Origin: Closterium sp. NIES-65
Taxonomy: Eukaryota; Streptophyta; Zygnematophyceae; Desmidiales; Closteriaceae
NCBI GenBank assembly: GCA_948144175.1
Contig: CANXME010002654.1
Coordinates: 744,001-808,000 of the forward strand
DNA length: 64,000 nt
Direction of reading: 5' to 3'
Shown here in pieces: positions 1 through 10,018 of the stretch. The notes below the pieces were generated by a model. It made no database searches and was not told the DNA's origin. It was given only the letters and a program-made list of their open reading frames with translations. The translations under genes and the position numbers were made by a program. The first letter of the stretch is position 1. Each line of letters starts with the position of its first letter.

Positions 1-182
1 CCCTTCCCAGCCCCGTAGCGGCCCCTTCGCGGTCCCTTAGCGGCCCCTTCCCGGCCCCTTCCCGGCTCCTTCGCGGCCCCTTGGCGGCCCCTTCGCGGCC
101 CCTTCGCGGTCCCTTAGCGGCCCCTTCCCGGCCCCTTCGCGGCCCCTTCACGGCCCCTTAGCGGCCCCTTTGCGGCCCCTTC
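1..182. repeat. 11-bp GC-rich minisatellite
   Basis: Tandem copies of an 11-bp unit of the form CGGCCCCTTCG, about 16 copies with single-base variants (CGGTCCCTTAG, CGGCTCCTTCG). The array runs off the left edge of the window. No coding function is apparent. Confidence 0.9.
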
Positions 183-299
183 TCAGCCCCGCCCCGTTGC
201 CCGTAGCGTCCCAGCCCCCTCGCCAGTCGTGGCCCCGCCTCGTCGCCACCCGCGTGTCGCCCGTGCGGGACCCGCGAGGCGCGGCTCCTGCGCGTTGCG

Positions 300-875
300 A
301 TGCCCCAACGGGACACGGGCGTCGCCCCCGCTCGTCGTGACGCCCCTGCGGCACCTGCGCGGCGTCGCCCCTACCTGCCGCGGCGCCCTGCCCTAACCCG
401 CGCCCGACCTTCGGACGGCCGCCCCTGCCCCCGCCCCTTGCAGCAGCTGCCCTTGCAGCAGCCGCCCCTAGCCCCTGGAGTAGCAGCCCTTGCAGCAGCC
501 GCCCCTGGCCCCTGGAGCAGCTGCACCTGCAGCAGCCGCCCCTGGCCACTGGAGCAGCCGCCCCTGCAGCAGCCGCTTCTAGCCCCTGGGGCAGCCGTCC
601 CTGGCCCCTGGAGCAGCCGCCCCTGGCCCCTGGAGCAGCCACCCCTGCAGCAGCTGCCCCTGGCCCCTGGAGCAGCCACCCGTGCAGCACCGCCCCTGGC
701 CACTGGAGCAGCCACCCCTGCAGCAACCGCTTCTGGCCACTGGAGCAGCCACCCCTGCAGCAGCTGCCTCTGGCCCCTGGAGCAGCTGCCACTGCAGCAG
801 CCGCGGCGCCCTTGCCCTGCAGTGGTAGAAGCCTCGCCGTTGCCGCCGTCGTACGCCTGCCCTTCTCGCCACTAG
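300..875 (+). repeat. Low-complexity CTGGAGCAGC-rich repeat, open in several frames
   Basis: From about 430 to 815 the DNA is a degenerate tandem repeat built on CCCCTGG, AGCAGC and CGCCCCTGG blocks. It leaves both strands open (a 191-codon frame on + and frames of 244 and 114 codons on -), but the products are only Pro/Leu/Gln/Ala or Gly/Ala/Cys repeats with no domain. It may be the 5' low-complexity leader of the Copia element that follows, but nothing proves this. The flank 183-300 is GC-rich with no recognisable feature. Confidence 0.6.
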
Positions 876-883
876 TGAGCACT

Positions 884-1142
884 GCCCTGCCCGTACTGCT
901 GTTACTGCTGCTCCTGCTGCTACTGCTCTTTCTACTGCTACTGCTCCTCCTGGCATGGCCAGATGCAGCTCCACCACCGTATGCGTGAGTCCCTCACGCC
1001 CCAATAGCTTCGTGAGTGGTACATTAGTTGGAGTTGTAGGGGTGGCCGCGGTGCTACTACTGCTACTGCTGGTACTAAGGCTACTACTGCTACTGCTGTT
1101 ACTACTGCTACTGCGGCTACTACTACTACTGCTACTCCTTGC
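884..1142 (+). repeat. CTG/CTA trinucleotide repeat
   Basis: Imperfect (CTGCTACTG)n tracts at about 890-950 and 1045-1140. In frame 3 they read as Ala/Thr repeats joined to the linker modules of Copia A, so they are probably expanded coding repeats within that decayed element. Confidence 0.7.
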
Positions 1143-1390
1143 GGTGGCCAGCGGCAGCTCCAGCGACGTTCACGTGAGTCCCTCCCGCCCTAGCCGCTTC
1201 GTGTGTGGTACGCTAGTTGGGGTTGTCGGGGTGGCCGTAGTGGGAGTCGTCCTGGAGTGAGTAGTTCAGGAGCTTCTTGTAGTGGCCAGGTGCAGCTGCA
1301 GCGTCGTCCGCGCGAGATCCTTTCGCCCCAGCAGCTTCACGAGTGGTTCGCTCAGAGTAGAGGGTCAGTGAGTAGTGCTCGCTGCCCGTA
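957..1390 (+). repeat. Three tandem linker modules in Copia A
   Basis: In frame 3 a module beginning G-Q-x-Q-L-x-R-R and continuing R-E-x-L-x-P-Q-Q-L-x-E-W occurs three times, starting near 957, 1146 and 1284, with Ala/Thr tracts between the copies. The first two copies carry TAG where the third has CAG (Gln). A related block with the L-S-P-Q and K-W-F motifs lies near 3390, downstream of the integrase. Confidence 0.65.
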
Positions 1391-1802
1391 CGTCATTCGC
1401 ACGGGTATTCGGACTGGTCAGACTTGCAGGACTCCTGGTCACACAGAGGCCCGTTTGAGCGACGCTTGGCGTACAGAGTTTGGCGTCGACGCTGAGCTCC
1501 CCTTTTGGCTGGAGCTGCTTAGGCAGAGGGTAGATATCTTTGATCTTGACTATGATGCTCTTCTCACTGCAATGTATGCATTGTCTACTAGTCCTGAGGG
1601 TGCCTGTCATCTGTGTGTGCCGCCTGACCCCGGAATCCAGTTTGCTGCTCTAGGTGCTGGTGAGGCTGCTGCTCTAGGTGCTCGTGCGTCTCCAGCTCCA
1701 GTTGTCTGTGAGGCTGCTGCTCTAGGTGCTAGTGAGTCTCCTGCTCCAGATGCTGGTGAGTCTATTCTCTCTGGTGTTGCGCCTGTACACACTGACGGCT
1801 GA
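1203..1802 (+). pseudogene. Copia A protease-proximal segment
   Basis: An open stretch of 199 codons in frame 3. It holds the third linker module and then a segment ending in the C-x-x-C-V-P-P-D-P-G motif and Ala/Leu/Gly/Ser repeats (EAAALGA type), which in related elements leads into the protease. The protease active site itself (D-S-G) is not present before the TGA at 1800-1802, and the next homologous sequence is in frame 1 from about 1849. The protease core therefore appears deleted or scrambled. I infer the identity from the flanking integrase and general layout, not from a catalytic motif. Confidence 0.5.
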
Positions 1803-1848
1803 GTCTCCTTCGGTTACTGCGTCTGGTCAGGTTGCTGCGTCGGGTTAG

Positions 1849-2892
1849 GTGTCTGCTGCAGCTTCTCGGTCTGGTCCTAAGTCTGCCCCCTGCTCGTGTC
1901 GCCTCCTGTCTCACCAGACTCTCCTCTGGAGCCACCGCCTTGGTCACCCCTCCCCGCCTTGTCTTCGAGGCATGGCCTCCCGTGTCCTTGTCTCTGGTCT
2001 CCCCAGGTCCCTCCCTCCCCTTCCTCCGGGGCCTGCCCCTACCTGCGTTCCCTATATCGAGGGACAGCAGCGCATTGCTCCTCACTCCTCCGAGTTTCCT
2101 CTGACAGAGGCTCCGCTGCACACTCTCCACACGGACGTGTGGGGCCCCGCCCGCGTCCGTGGACAGGGTCATGAGCGTTACTTCCTGCTGGTGGTTGACG
2201 ACTACTCGCGTTACACCACAGTCTTCCCCTTGCGCCGCAAGGGTCAGGTCACTGAGGTGTTGATCGATTGGATCCGCGCTGCTCGTCTCCAGCTCAGAGA
2301 GAGTTTCGGCTTGGACTTTCCTGTTCTGCGTCTGCACTCCGACATTGGTGGAGAGTTTACCTCCGACCTTCTGCGGGCCTTCTGCCGTGCGGAGGGCATC
2401 CGCCAGACGTTCACGCTTCCTACCTCTCCACAGCAAAATAGGATTGCTGAGCGCCGCATTGGCATGGTCATAGACGTCGCTCGTACGTCCATGATCCATG
2501 CGGCTGCTCCCTATTTTTTGTGGCCGTTCGCGGTTCTGTACACGGTGCATCAGATCAACCTTCAGCACCGGGTCTCCATCCCGGAGACCTCCCCTATTTT
2601 GCGGTGGACGGGGAAGGTTGGCGATGCGTCTGCGTTCCGTGTCTAGGGATCTCGAGCTTTCGTCCGCGACTTGTCTGCGCACAAGCTGTCCTCCCATGCT
2701 AATCCTTGCGTCTTCCTTGGCTTCCCCCCTGACGCGCCTAATTGGCAGTTTTACCACCCCACCTCGCGCCGTGTTCTGTCCTCTCAGGACATCACGTTTG
2801 ACGATTCGGTTCCCTACTACCGTCTCTTCCCCTACCGCACTGCTGCCCTTCCCCCCCCGCCGCTCTTCCTCGCGCCAGGTCCCCCCCGGTAG
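1849..2892 (+). pseudogene. Copia A pre-integrase and integrase region
   Basis: Frame 1 encodes a GAG-pre-integrase motif (HRLGHP near 1936-1950) and an integrase core. The three acidic positions are visible: Asp at 2134-2136 (H-T-D-V-W-G-P), Asp at 2341-2343 (S-D-I-G-G-E-F) and Glu at 2449-2451 (N-R-I-A-E-R-R). The frame is broken by TAG at 2644-2646, in the R-V-W-G motif where Trp is expected, and then continues to 2892 with the conserved F-L-G-F-P-P-D-A and F-Y-H-P-T-S-R-R segments. The stop at 2890-2892 follows a C-tract with seven C; the downstream duplicate has eight, so a one-base slip is likely. Basis: motif reading only. Confidence 0.85.
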
Positions 2893-3285
2893 ACTCCCCT
2901 CCCCCCCGAGGGTCCTGCTCCCTTAGGTGTGTCCCTGGTAGACGTGGTCGAGCCTGTCGAGGTAGTTGTTGACTGTGGTGCTGCTAGGGGTGCTAAGCCT
3001 GCGGGTGCCATGTCTGGGGGTGCTGAGCCTGAGCGTGCGGAGCCTAGGGGTGCTGAGTCTGCGAGCCTTCCCCCCCCCGCCGCTCTTCCTCGCACCAGGT
3101 CCCCCCCCGGTAGACCCCCCTCCCCCCCCAGGGTCCTGCTCCCTTAGGTGTGTCCCAGGAAGACGTGGTCGAGCCTGTCGAGGTAGCTGTTGACTCTGGT
3201 GCTGCTAGGGGTGCTGAGCCTGCGGGTGCCAGGTGTGGGGGTGCTGAGCCTGGGGGTGCTGAGTCTGGGGGTACTAAGCCTAGGG
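2847..3285 (+). repeat. 219-bp tandem duplication in the Copia A linker
   Basis: The segment starting at about 2847 (C-tract, CCGCCGCTCTTCCTCGC, a second C-tract, then GACGTGGTCGAGCCTGTCG) recurs from about 3066 with roughly 219-bp spacing and few differences. The two copies differ by one C in a homopolymer, which changes the reading frame between them. Confidence 0.8.
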
Positions 3286-3331
3286 TTGCTGAGTCTAGGG
3301 GTGTGGAGCCTGAAGGTGTGGACCTACTCGT

Positions 3332-4357
3332 GTGGAGTCTCGTGGTGCTGGGCCTGGAGGTCCTTCCGGTGCTTCGTCCCGGCGGGAGCCACTCTCTCCG
3401 CAGAAGCTGCGCAAGTGGTTTGCTAGGCGCTGGCGCCGTGCTGCTGATGCTGGTGGTGCTTCCGGCGCTGGAGGTTCTGCTGCGGCTGGAGGTCCTTCTG
3501 CTGCTGGGGCTGCTAGGGGTTCTGGAGCCACGGGTCCCGGAGGTGCTTGTACTGGAGGTACTGGAGCTGCCGGGCCTGGTGGTGCTGCTGGAGCTGGTGC
3601 TGCTGGCGGTGCTGGACCTAGCGGTGCTGCTGGAGTAGGTGCTGCTGGAGGTACTGGAGCTGGAACTTCTTCGTCTTCCGGTGGTCCTGCTGGAGCTGGA
3701 GCTGCTGGCTGTGCAGGAGCTGGGGGTGCGGCTGGAGGTGCTGCTAGAGGTGCTGGAGCTGGAGGTGCTGCTGGAGCCGGTGCTCCTGTGGGTGCTGGAG
3801 TTGGCGCTACTAGAGCAGCTGGTGGAGCTGCTGGAGCTGTTCCAGCTGATGCTGGGGGTGCTGGTGCTGTCCGTGCTGGTTCTGGAGGTGCTGCGCAGCC
3901 ACGGCCGTACTTCGTTCCGCTCCTTGAGCAGGTTCTTGGTCTTCCGCCCTCTACTGGTCCTGCTCCTCCCTTAGAGTGTCCACCGCCTGTCCAGTCCGAG
4001 TCACAGTTACAGCCCGCCTCCCTACTGCCTGCTCCTTCTCCCTACACTGGTCCTAGTGGAGGTCTTGCTGAGCGTCGTGAGCCTGCGTCTCGTCCTGCGT
4101 CGCTTGTTCATGCTGCTCGCACTAGTCGTCGTGTTCCGCATCAGCGTCCTCCTGCGGTCCCATTTACGCACCAGATGGCACTGCGTCCTTCCACTGCTCC
4201 ACTGCGTGTCCCTTTGCCGTCTCCTCCAGAGTCCTCTCTTCCTACTCTGCTGACCCGGAGTCTGACTCCCTTCATGCTGCCGGTCCTACTGTCACGCGTC
4301 TTCTGGCTACTGTTGTCACTGACCCTTCCTTTGAGTCCACTGCTGCGTCTGCGTTAG
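3332..4357 (+). pseudogene. Copia A Gly/Ala-rich linker
   Basis: Frame 2, 341 codons. It begins with an R-E-P-L-S-P-Q-K-L-R-K-W-F segment and continues as about 150 residues of Gly/Ala-rich repeats made from GGTGCTGCTGGAGCT-type DNA (about 3430-3890). A Pro/Ser-rich region follows (R-P-Y-F-V-P-L-L-E-Q near 3900). From about 4250 the homologous sequence moves to frame 1. The repetitive part links integrase and reverse transcriptase in this Copia type and has no predicted enzymatic role. Confidence 0.65.
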
Positions 4358-4614
4358 TTGCTGAGCTTGTCGACTTCGCTGCTCACTGTCGTCTAGACTA
4401 CGCTGCTAGTCTTGTTGCTGAGTCTGAGTCTGTCTGTCCTCCGTCCGTCGGGGGTGAGTGTGCTCTTAGCACGGATGTCCTTGAGGACAGGCAGGAGGAG
4501 TTCCAGTGTTTTGCTGCTGCTTTACCTCATCTCGTGTCCATGCTTGACTGGTCTTGTGACCTCTTGTTCTCCCCCACTTTGCCTATGGGGGTGTGTGAAA
4601 CATATATGCCATAG
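4252..4614 (+). pseudogene. Copia A pre-RT segment, truncated
   Basis: Frame 1 from 4252 encodes D-P-E-S-D-S-L and then T-V-T-R-L-L-A-T-V-V-T-D-P-S-F-E-S, V-A-E-L-V-D-F-A and L-E-D-R-Q-E-E-F. This Ala/Glu-rich stretch precedes the RT in this Copia type, by my recollection of the family. It runs directly into a short hydrophobic tail and a TAG at 4612-4614. No RT motif (Y-V-D-D) or RNase H is found, so an internal deletion of the RT and RNase H is the simplest reading. Confidence 0.6.
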
Positions 4615-5014
4615 TCTATCTAGGCTGTAGTGGGGTAGATGCTACAGGGTACAACACTTCTAGGTTTCCTACATGTACCAACATGTTTCCTAGTCAATTT
4701 ATTCCTCTTTCTTCACAATAACTATTTATTCCTTCTCTTTTTGTAGCTGGATATAGTCAATTTGATTCAAGCAAATTCCTTCCTTGCTGGAATTTCGTTT
4801 CTACGCGATTCGACGGCGGAATGCTACCCGAGTCAACGCTAGTACGCTAGCGCGCAATTGCTAGGCAAACGCTGTCTGAGCCATAACTTCGTAGGGCAAA
4901 GCTTTTTGGGTTGCGTAGCAACCTTATACATTCGTTTTCACTTTTCGGTTGACTGACGTGAACAGTGATTTTCCCCCATCAATTTTGAAGGAATCACTGT
5001 TCACGTAAGTCCCA
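4592..5014 (+). repeat. Possible 3' LTR of Copia A
   Basis: A G-rich tract (ATGGGGG, about 4584-4591) that could act as a polypurine tract is followed by TGTGTGAAACATATATGCC. The next ~400 bp are AT-richer than the coding part and hold no open frame of note. The end near CCCACA at about 5014 is a guess. No second copy exists in the window to confirm the boundaries. Confidence 0.35.
4956..5006. repeat. Perfect 15-bp inverted repeat with 21-nt loop
   Basis: Arms ACGTGAACAGTGATT (4956-4970) and AATCACTGTTCACGT (4992-5006) are exact reverse complements around a pyrimidine-rich loop. It lies at the end of the presumed Copia A LTR and could be a hairpin, a transposon terminus or a foldback remnant. 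Confidence 0.85.
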
Positions 5015-5159
5015 CAAAATGTGAAACCAAATGTACCCAATCATTCCATAGTTGTCGATAAATACGGCGAATGGAGTAATTGGTTCCGTAGGACAAAAAC
5101 CCGAGGGGAAATTACCACGCGCACAAGAGAACGTGTACAAAAACAGCATTTCGAAATCG

Positions 5160-5508
5160 TGCATGTTTCGAGGCGAACACTAAATGCATCAATGCTGCAA
5201 GTGAGGTTGATATGGTTGGAAGAGGTGAGCAAAGCTGCCCCACCAACGATGACAACCCCAATTGCATACACGAAGCACTTAGCACCACACCCCAAAACAG
5301 ACAACACGTTACACAAACGAGAGCACACAAACACGTACATAAACGAGGGACAATAGTTGTGAATGCTTCGAAGCTAGTGCTAGAATGCATTGATTATGCA
5401 AATGAGATTGATCTGGTATGGAAGAGGCGAGCAAAGCTGCCCCACCAACGATCACAACCCCAGTTGCATATACGAGGCACTTAGCACCACACCCCAAAAC
5501 AGACACAA
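5160..5508. repeat. Direct repeat, two copies spaced about 202 bp
   Basis: The block at about 5160-5306, with GCAAAGCTGCCCCACCAACG at 5229 and GCACTTAGCACCACACCCC downstream, recurs at about 5360-5508 (same motif at 5431). The copies are similar but not identical, and the short open frames across them are not convincingly coding. Confidence 0.8.
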
Positions 5509-5509
5509 A

Positions 5510-6060
5510 CAACACCAACATGCGTTTACACATGTATGCACAGCACAGACAAATACAGGCTCACTCACGCACATACATACACGCGCAAACAAACACAAAA
5601 GCATACTACCGCTATTGAACATGCAATGCAAGCGTAAAGAATGGAGTTCAGACATGTATAAATCATCGTTAGCCTGTCCCACATTCCCCTCCCTCCCTCC
5701 CTCATCTCCCATCCCCCCCTCCCTTCCAATATCCCCTTTTCTTTCGACCCTCCCGTAGTGCAGCACTCCCTGCACAAGAAAGCACAAACAGCGCATGCAG
5801 CTCACCACACTCCCTGGACAAGAGAGAAAAACAGATAATGCAGCTGACACTCCCTGCACAAACAAAAAGAAAAGCAGAGAATACAAGTTGCATGCGCTGC
5901 ACAACACAGGAAAACAAATAACAGGAATGCAGCCCACCCGATGCACAAGAAACGAGGTAGGCATTATAGAAATATGATGATGAAGAATGAAGTACTGAAA
6001 AGAAAGATGAGGGTCGAAAACAATCAAATTTGACATCTCGTGAAGGTGATTCGGTATAAG
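5510..6060. other. AC-rich DNA without a recognisable gene
   Basis: A-rich and CA-rich sequence with scattered ACACA microsatellite runs and a short pyrimidine tract at about 5690-5755. Open frames on both strands are short or of low complexity, and I see no coding signal. Confidence 0.5.
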
Positions 6061-7050
6061 ACCTCGTGTCTTCACACGTACCATGCCAGCACGCACGCAA
6101 TACATCGCAGCCACCCTCGCAGCCACCCTCGCCTTCAACCTGACACTCATCCTCGCACCTCAGTCTCGCACTTCCTCTCGCATTCACCCTCGTACACACA
6201 CTCACATGCACCCTCAAGTGCATGCGTGCACTCACTCTCGCACTCCCGCACTCATTTCCTCACACTCTTTCGCACTCACGCTCGCAACCATCCATGGACA
6301 CACAAGTAACTTAGAGACACACACAGAAACACACACATAAACCCTCACTCACCTTCGGACTCGTGCTCGGCTCACCCTCGCACTCACTCGAACACGCACA
6401 CGCACACACGGCGCACACACACTCGAACTCAACTCGCACTCACACCCACACTCGCACCTACAGTCACACCCACACTGACGCTCGCACTCCTTCTCGCACT
6501 CGTACTCGCCCTCACTCTCCCACTTGCTCTTGCACATACTCGTGCTCACCCTCGCACTCACTCTTACACTCACACCGCGATCACCCTTGCACTCAACATT
6601 GCAGCCACCAACTCACTCACTCAGCCTCACACTCTTGCAGTCACTCTTCACTCACACAAATATACTCTCAACTCTTCTTTGACACTCACGAAAACACACA
6701 CACCCTTGCACACATCCTCGCACTCACCCTCACACACACTCGAACGCACTTGCACTCAACCTCGCACGCACACACACACTCATGCTCGCACTCACCCTCA
6801 AACTCGCCCTCGCACTTACACTCGCACTCACTCTCACACTTGCTTTCCCAGTCACCTTCTCACTACTGACGCACTCACTCATGCACTTGCTCTCTAATTC
6901 AACCTCGCACTCGCCCTTCCGCTCACAACCGCACTCAACCTCGAGTGCATGCGCGCATCTCACTCTTGCACTCACACCTACACAAGCACTCACCCTCTCG
7001 CACACTCTCGACTCACTCTTGCAACCACCCACATACACACACACGCCCTA
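6060..7050. repeat. CACTC/CTCGCACTCA minisatellite
   Basis: About 1 kb of degenerate tandem repeats built on CTCGCACTCAC and CACACACTC. The open frames give only Ser/His/Thr/Arg or Cys/Glu/Val/Arg repeats and are artefacts of the composition. Confidence 0.85.
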
Positions 7051-7145
7051 AGCGCAAGCGCCCACGGTGCAGAGCCCTAATCGCAAGCGACATAAGCGCA
7101 AGCGGATTAGGCGCAAGCGCCCAAGGCACCCACGCAAACGGCGCA
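7045..7145. repeat. GCGCAAGCG-type short repeat
   Basis: Within 100 bp the motif (G)CGCAAGCG or close variants occurs about six times (7052, 7080, 7092, 7110, 7140 and nearby) at irregular spacing. The DNA from 7146 to 7484 is CT-rich and then unique, with no recognisable gene. Confidence 0.6.
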
Positions 7146-7484
7146 AGCACGCACACACTCTTCATCCCGCCTCTCTCTCCCACACGCGCTTCGTGCTCCC
7201 TCCAGATCTTCCTTCTCTCTCACATACGCTCTCTCACGCGCACTCTCCTGCGTGCTCGCTTCCCCTCGCGCTCCCTCTCTCCCCTTCTTCAATCGGTAGT
7301 GCAACGCAAGACGAGGCAAGTCTACACACAGAAAGGACAAATAAGGTAGGAGAACAATGGAATTTCAGAGGGGTGGGAGGAATAAACGCACCTGCAAATG
7401 ACGGTGCCTCGAAGACCATCCCGCGCTCGCGCACCAGCTCTCGTTCGCGCACCATCCTTATCCATGCTCACAAACCTCCCCACG

Positions 7485-8135
7485 GCGGGACGGGAGGGAG
7501 TGGCGCGGCGGGGATGAGGGAGATGCGGCGGCGGAATGGAATGGAGAGGCGGCGGCGGAATGGAAGGGAGAGGCGGCGGCGGAATGGAAGGGAGAGGCGG
7601 CGGCGGAATGGGACAGAGTGGCGACGGCGGGATGAGAGAGAGTGGCGAAACGGGACGGGAGGGGGAGAATTCGGCGGGATAAGAGGGAGAAGCGGTGGCG
7701 GGATGGGAGGGGAGTGGCGGTGGCGGGATGGGAGGGGAGTGGCGGCGGCGGGATAGGAGGGAGAGCCGGCGGCGGGATGGTAGGGAGAGGCGGCGGCGGC
7801 GGCGTGGGAGGGAGTGGCGACGGCGGCGTGGGAGGGCGAGGCGACAGGGGGGTGGGAGTGAGAGGCGACGGCGGGGTAGGTGAGAGAGGCAACGGCGGGG
7901 TGGGAGAGGACGAGGGCGGGATGGGAGGGAGCGGTGGCGACGGGATGGGAGGGAGCGGTGGCGACGGGATGGGAGGGAAAGGTGGCGGCGAGATGGGAAT
8001 GAGAGGTGGCGACGGGATGGGAGGGAGAGGTGGAGGTGGGATGGGAAGGAATGACGACGGCGGGGTAAAAGGGAGGGGCGACGGCGGGGTAAAAGAGAGG
8101 GGCAACGGCGGGGTGAGAGGGAGAGGCGACGGCTA
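7485..8135. repeat. 24-bp G-rich minisatellite
   Basis: The core at about 7525-7615 has nearly perfect copies of a 24-bp unit, AGGCGGCGGCGGAATGGAAGGGAG, and decays into GGCGACGGGATGGGAGGGA variants to 8135. The strong G/C strand bias makes G-quadruplex formation plausible on +. Frames of 164 codons (+) and 215 codons (-) are Gly/Arg or Pro/Ser repeats and are not credible genes. The DNA from 8136 to 8575 has no recognisable gene. Confidence 0.9.
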
Positions 8136-8575
8136 GGTGTTAGGAAACACTAGTAGCAGGAGTAGGGTTTGCAGTTGGGAGAGAAGGGTATTGAGAGCAG
8201 GTACGGGAGGAATTCAAGGAACCAGGAAGAGAGGAGATGAGTTGGAGCTGACAGATGGGAAAGGGAAGGATCTTGTTGGGGTGGTTCGTGCTGCTGGTAA
8301 GTTTTTTTTCTGCCGGAATCAAAACAACGCTTGAAGAGTTCTCTACACAGAAAAATAGAACCGGTGGAGCGAATTACAAAAACTTCAACAGAATCTGGGC
8401 ACTTCACAATCCAAAAAAAAAAAAAACACATAACATTTGGAAGCTAGTGTCACGTGAACTCACAAGCGCGACACATCAGAGTCAGATGCAAAACACAAAC
8501 CCAATATAGTCCGACTTCAAAACCGTATTTTAAGAAAACAAAATCTACTCACGTGAGGGCACAGTACGATCACAG

Positions 8576-8869
8576 TATATATAACTGTGGAAACATAGAA
8601 CACATAATTCTATAAGTATGATCTAGTACAAACCTTCGTTAATGGTATCTTTTATTCTGCCATACGAACGTACCTTATACGCAACCCTTACGACGTTAGC
8701 GTCGAGTCTTGTTGAAAGGCAACTTGGCTTATTTAAAGCTCTTGGAGCGAGCTTCGATATAACAAATTTTCAGCATAATCCAATCAACGGTCTGCATGAT
8801 ACGCTGCTTGACGTTCAAGGTACTCTTGCTATTTTGGCTTAAATAGCTTCAGTTTATTGGGCCCTTACA
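8576..8869 (+). promoter_or_regulatory. Probable 5' LTR (right part) of Copia D
   Basis: A TATA-like TATATATAA at 8576-8584 lies about 290 bp upstream of a plant-type primer site. The LTR would end near CCCTTACA (8869). The left boundary cannot be fixed, because no 3' LTR copy of element D exists in the window. Confidence 0.4.
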
Positions 8870-8878
8870 CCGACCAGC

Positions 8879-8890
8879 TGGTATCAGAGC
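8879..8890 (+). other. Primer binding site of Copia D (tRNA-iMet type)
   Basis: TGGTATCAGAGC matches the primer site used by many plant Copia elements, complementary to the 3' end of initiator methionine tRNA. It sits about 150-170 bp upstream of the first gag-like sequence of element D. Confidence 0.85.
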
Positions 8891-9024
8891 TGCGTTATAG
8901 CGATCCTCGTTATAGGTTGCTATGTCGAGCAACACCTTGACAGAAGCTGGTGAATCTTCAGCCCAAGATCGCAGCGGCAGCCAAGATTCTTGTGTTTCAG
9001 CGCCAAGGGGAGCGTGAACAAACC

Positions 9025-10018
9025 AGGGCTTGCTGGTCAAGGAGGTGCTGAAGAACTTCAACGTCGAGAAGTTCAATGGTGAGGGCTATGATGATTGGGC
9101 CTGGAAATGCAATTGTATTTCCGTCAGATCGGTTTGCTGAAACTAATGATTGGGGAGGAGCCTAGACCGAGTGACCCTGCGCTGCAGGAAGATTGGGACG
9201 AGCGCTCCTCGGCTGGCTACTATTCGATGTAGCAGAGTTTGGAGCTGAACCAGTGTCACCACGTCATGCACCTGCTGCCGGAGGTTGAGTGCGGTCCGAA
9301 GGCGTGGACCGTGTTAAAGGAGCTACATGCCCCAACTTCCATTGTTGCAACGTTGATGCTGGAGAGGGAGCTGTCCGCGTTGTGCCTGAACGAGGGAGAG
9401 CCGGTGTAACCTGTCCTGGACAAATTGCGCGACCTCTACGCGAAGCTAGCGACCGCGGGAATCACCTACCCGAAGCAGACCAAGTGCTTGAAGATGCTCT
9501 CGCTGCTGCTGGAATCGTGGCTTCAATTCACGAGCAGATTGAGCGTGCCGCAGAACCAGAGCTCGTGGACACTCGAGTGGGTGCGGACAAAGATTCTGGA
9601 GGAGGACTTCCGTTGCCGCCAACTAAGAGGTGGAGATGACGGCAGCAGCGGCTATGGGATGCAAGAGAGCCGGCATGGACGAGGACATGGCTTCGGTGGT
9701 GCTGGACGCGGTGCAAAGAAGGACGACGACTCCAACGAGCAACAAGGAGGTACCGGTTGGGGTCGCGGTGCGAAATCTGGACGTGGGGGCAAGTCGGGTG
9801 CTGGTGGCAAAATGAAAGGGAGTTGCTGGTATTGTGAGAAGGAAGGGCACCCCTGGTTCTTGTGCCAACAGAAACCCCCCAGAATGGACCCCCCAGAATC
9901 GTCACCAGGATGGCAGCGCGCGGAGGAACGAGAAAAACGGCGCGAACATGGTCGCCGATTCGTCCGACAACAACCCGAAGAAGAAGGAGCGCACCGCGGG
10001 CCAGTTCTTCCATATTGA
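9025..10018 (+). pseudogene. Copia D gag with zinc knuckle
   Basis: Coding sequence starts near 9025 (K-F-N-G-E-G-Y-D-D-W, the usual opening of Copia gag) and changes frame near 9105. It carries internal stops such as TAG near 9232 (S-M-stop-Q-S-L, Gln expected) and TAA near 9409. From 9425 frame 2 is open for 197 codons, through an Arg/Gly-rich basic region, to a CCHC knuckle at 9824-9865 (C-x2-C-x4-H-x4-C). The continuation into pol lies in frame 3. Role by family: capsid and nucleocapsid for RNA packaging. Confidence 0.8.

Larger units (their letters stand above)
957..4614 (+). mobile_element. Copia element A, decayed; RT and RNase H missing
   Basis: Remnant of a Ty1/Copia polyprotein reading left to right: repeated linker modules (957-1390), protease-proximal segment (1283-1802), pre-integrase zinc region and integrase core (1849-2646), integrase C-terminal region (2671-2892), Gly/Ala/Glu/Pro linker (2893-4250) and the pre-RT region (4252-4560). 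The reading frame then reaches a stop at 4612-4614 without any RT or RNase H sequence. The element has nonsense codons and frame changes, so it cannot encode an intact protein. No 5' LTR or primer site was seen. Confidence 0.8.

Noticed and set aside
7458-8136. Pro/Ser-rich 215-codon frame (-) and Gly-rich 164-codon frame (+)
   Set aside because: Both arise from a 24-bp minisatellite and mirror each other.
8642-8842. 66-codon frame upstream of the Copia D primer site
   Set aside because: It falls within the presumed LTR, has no domain and its length is not exceptional for AT-richer DNA.
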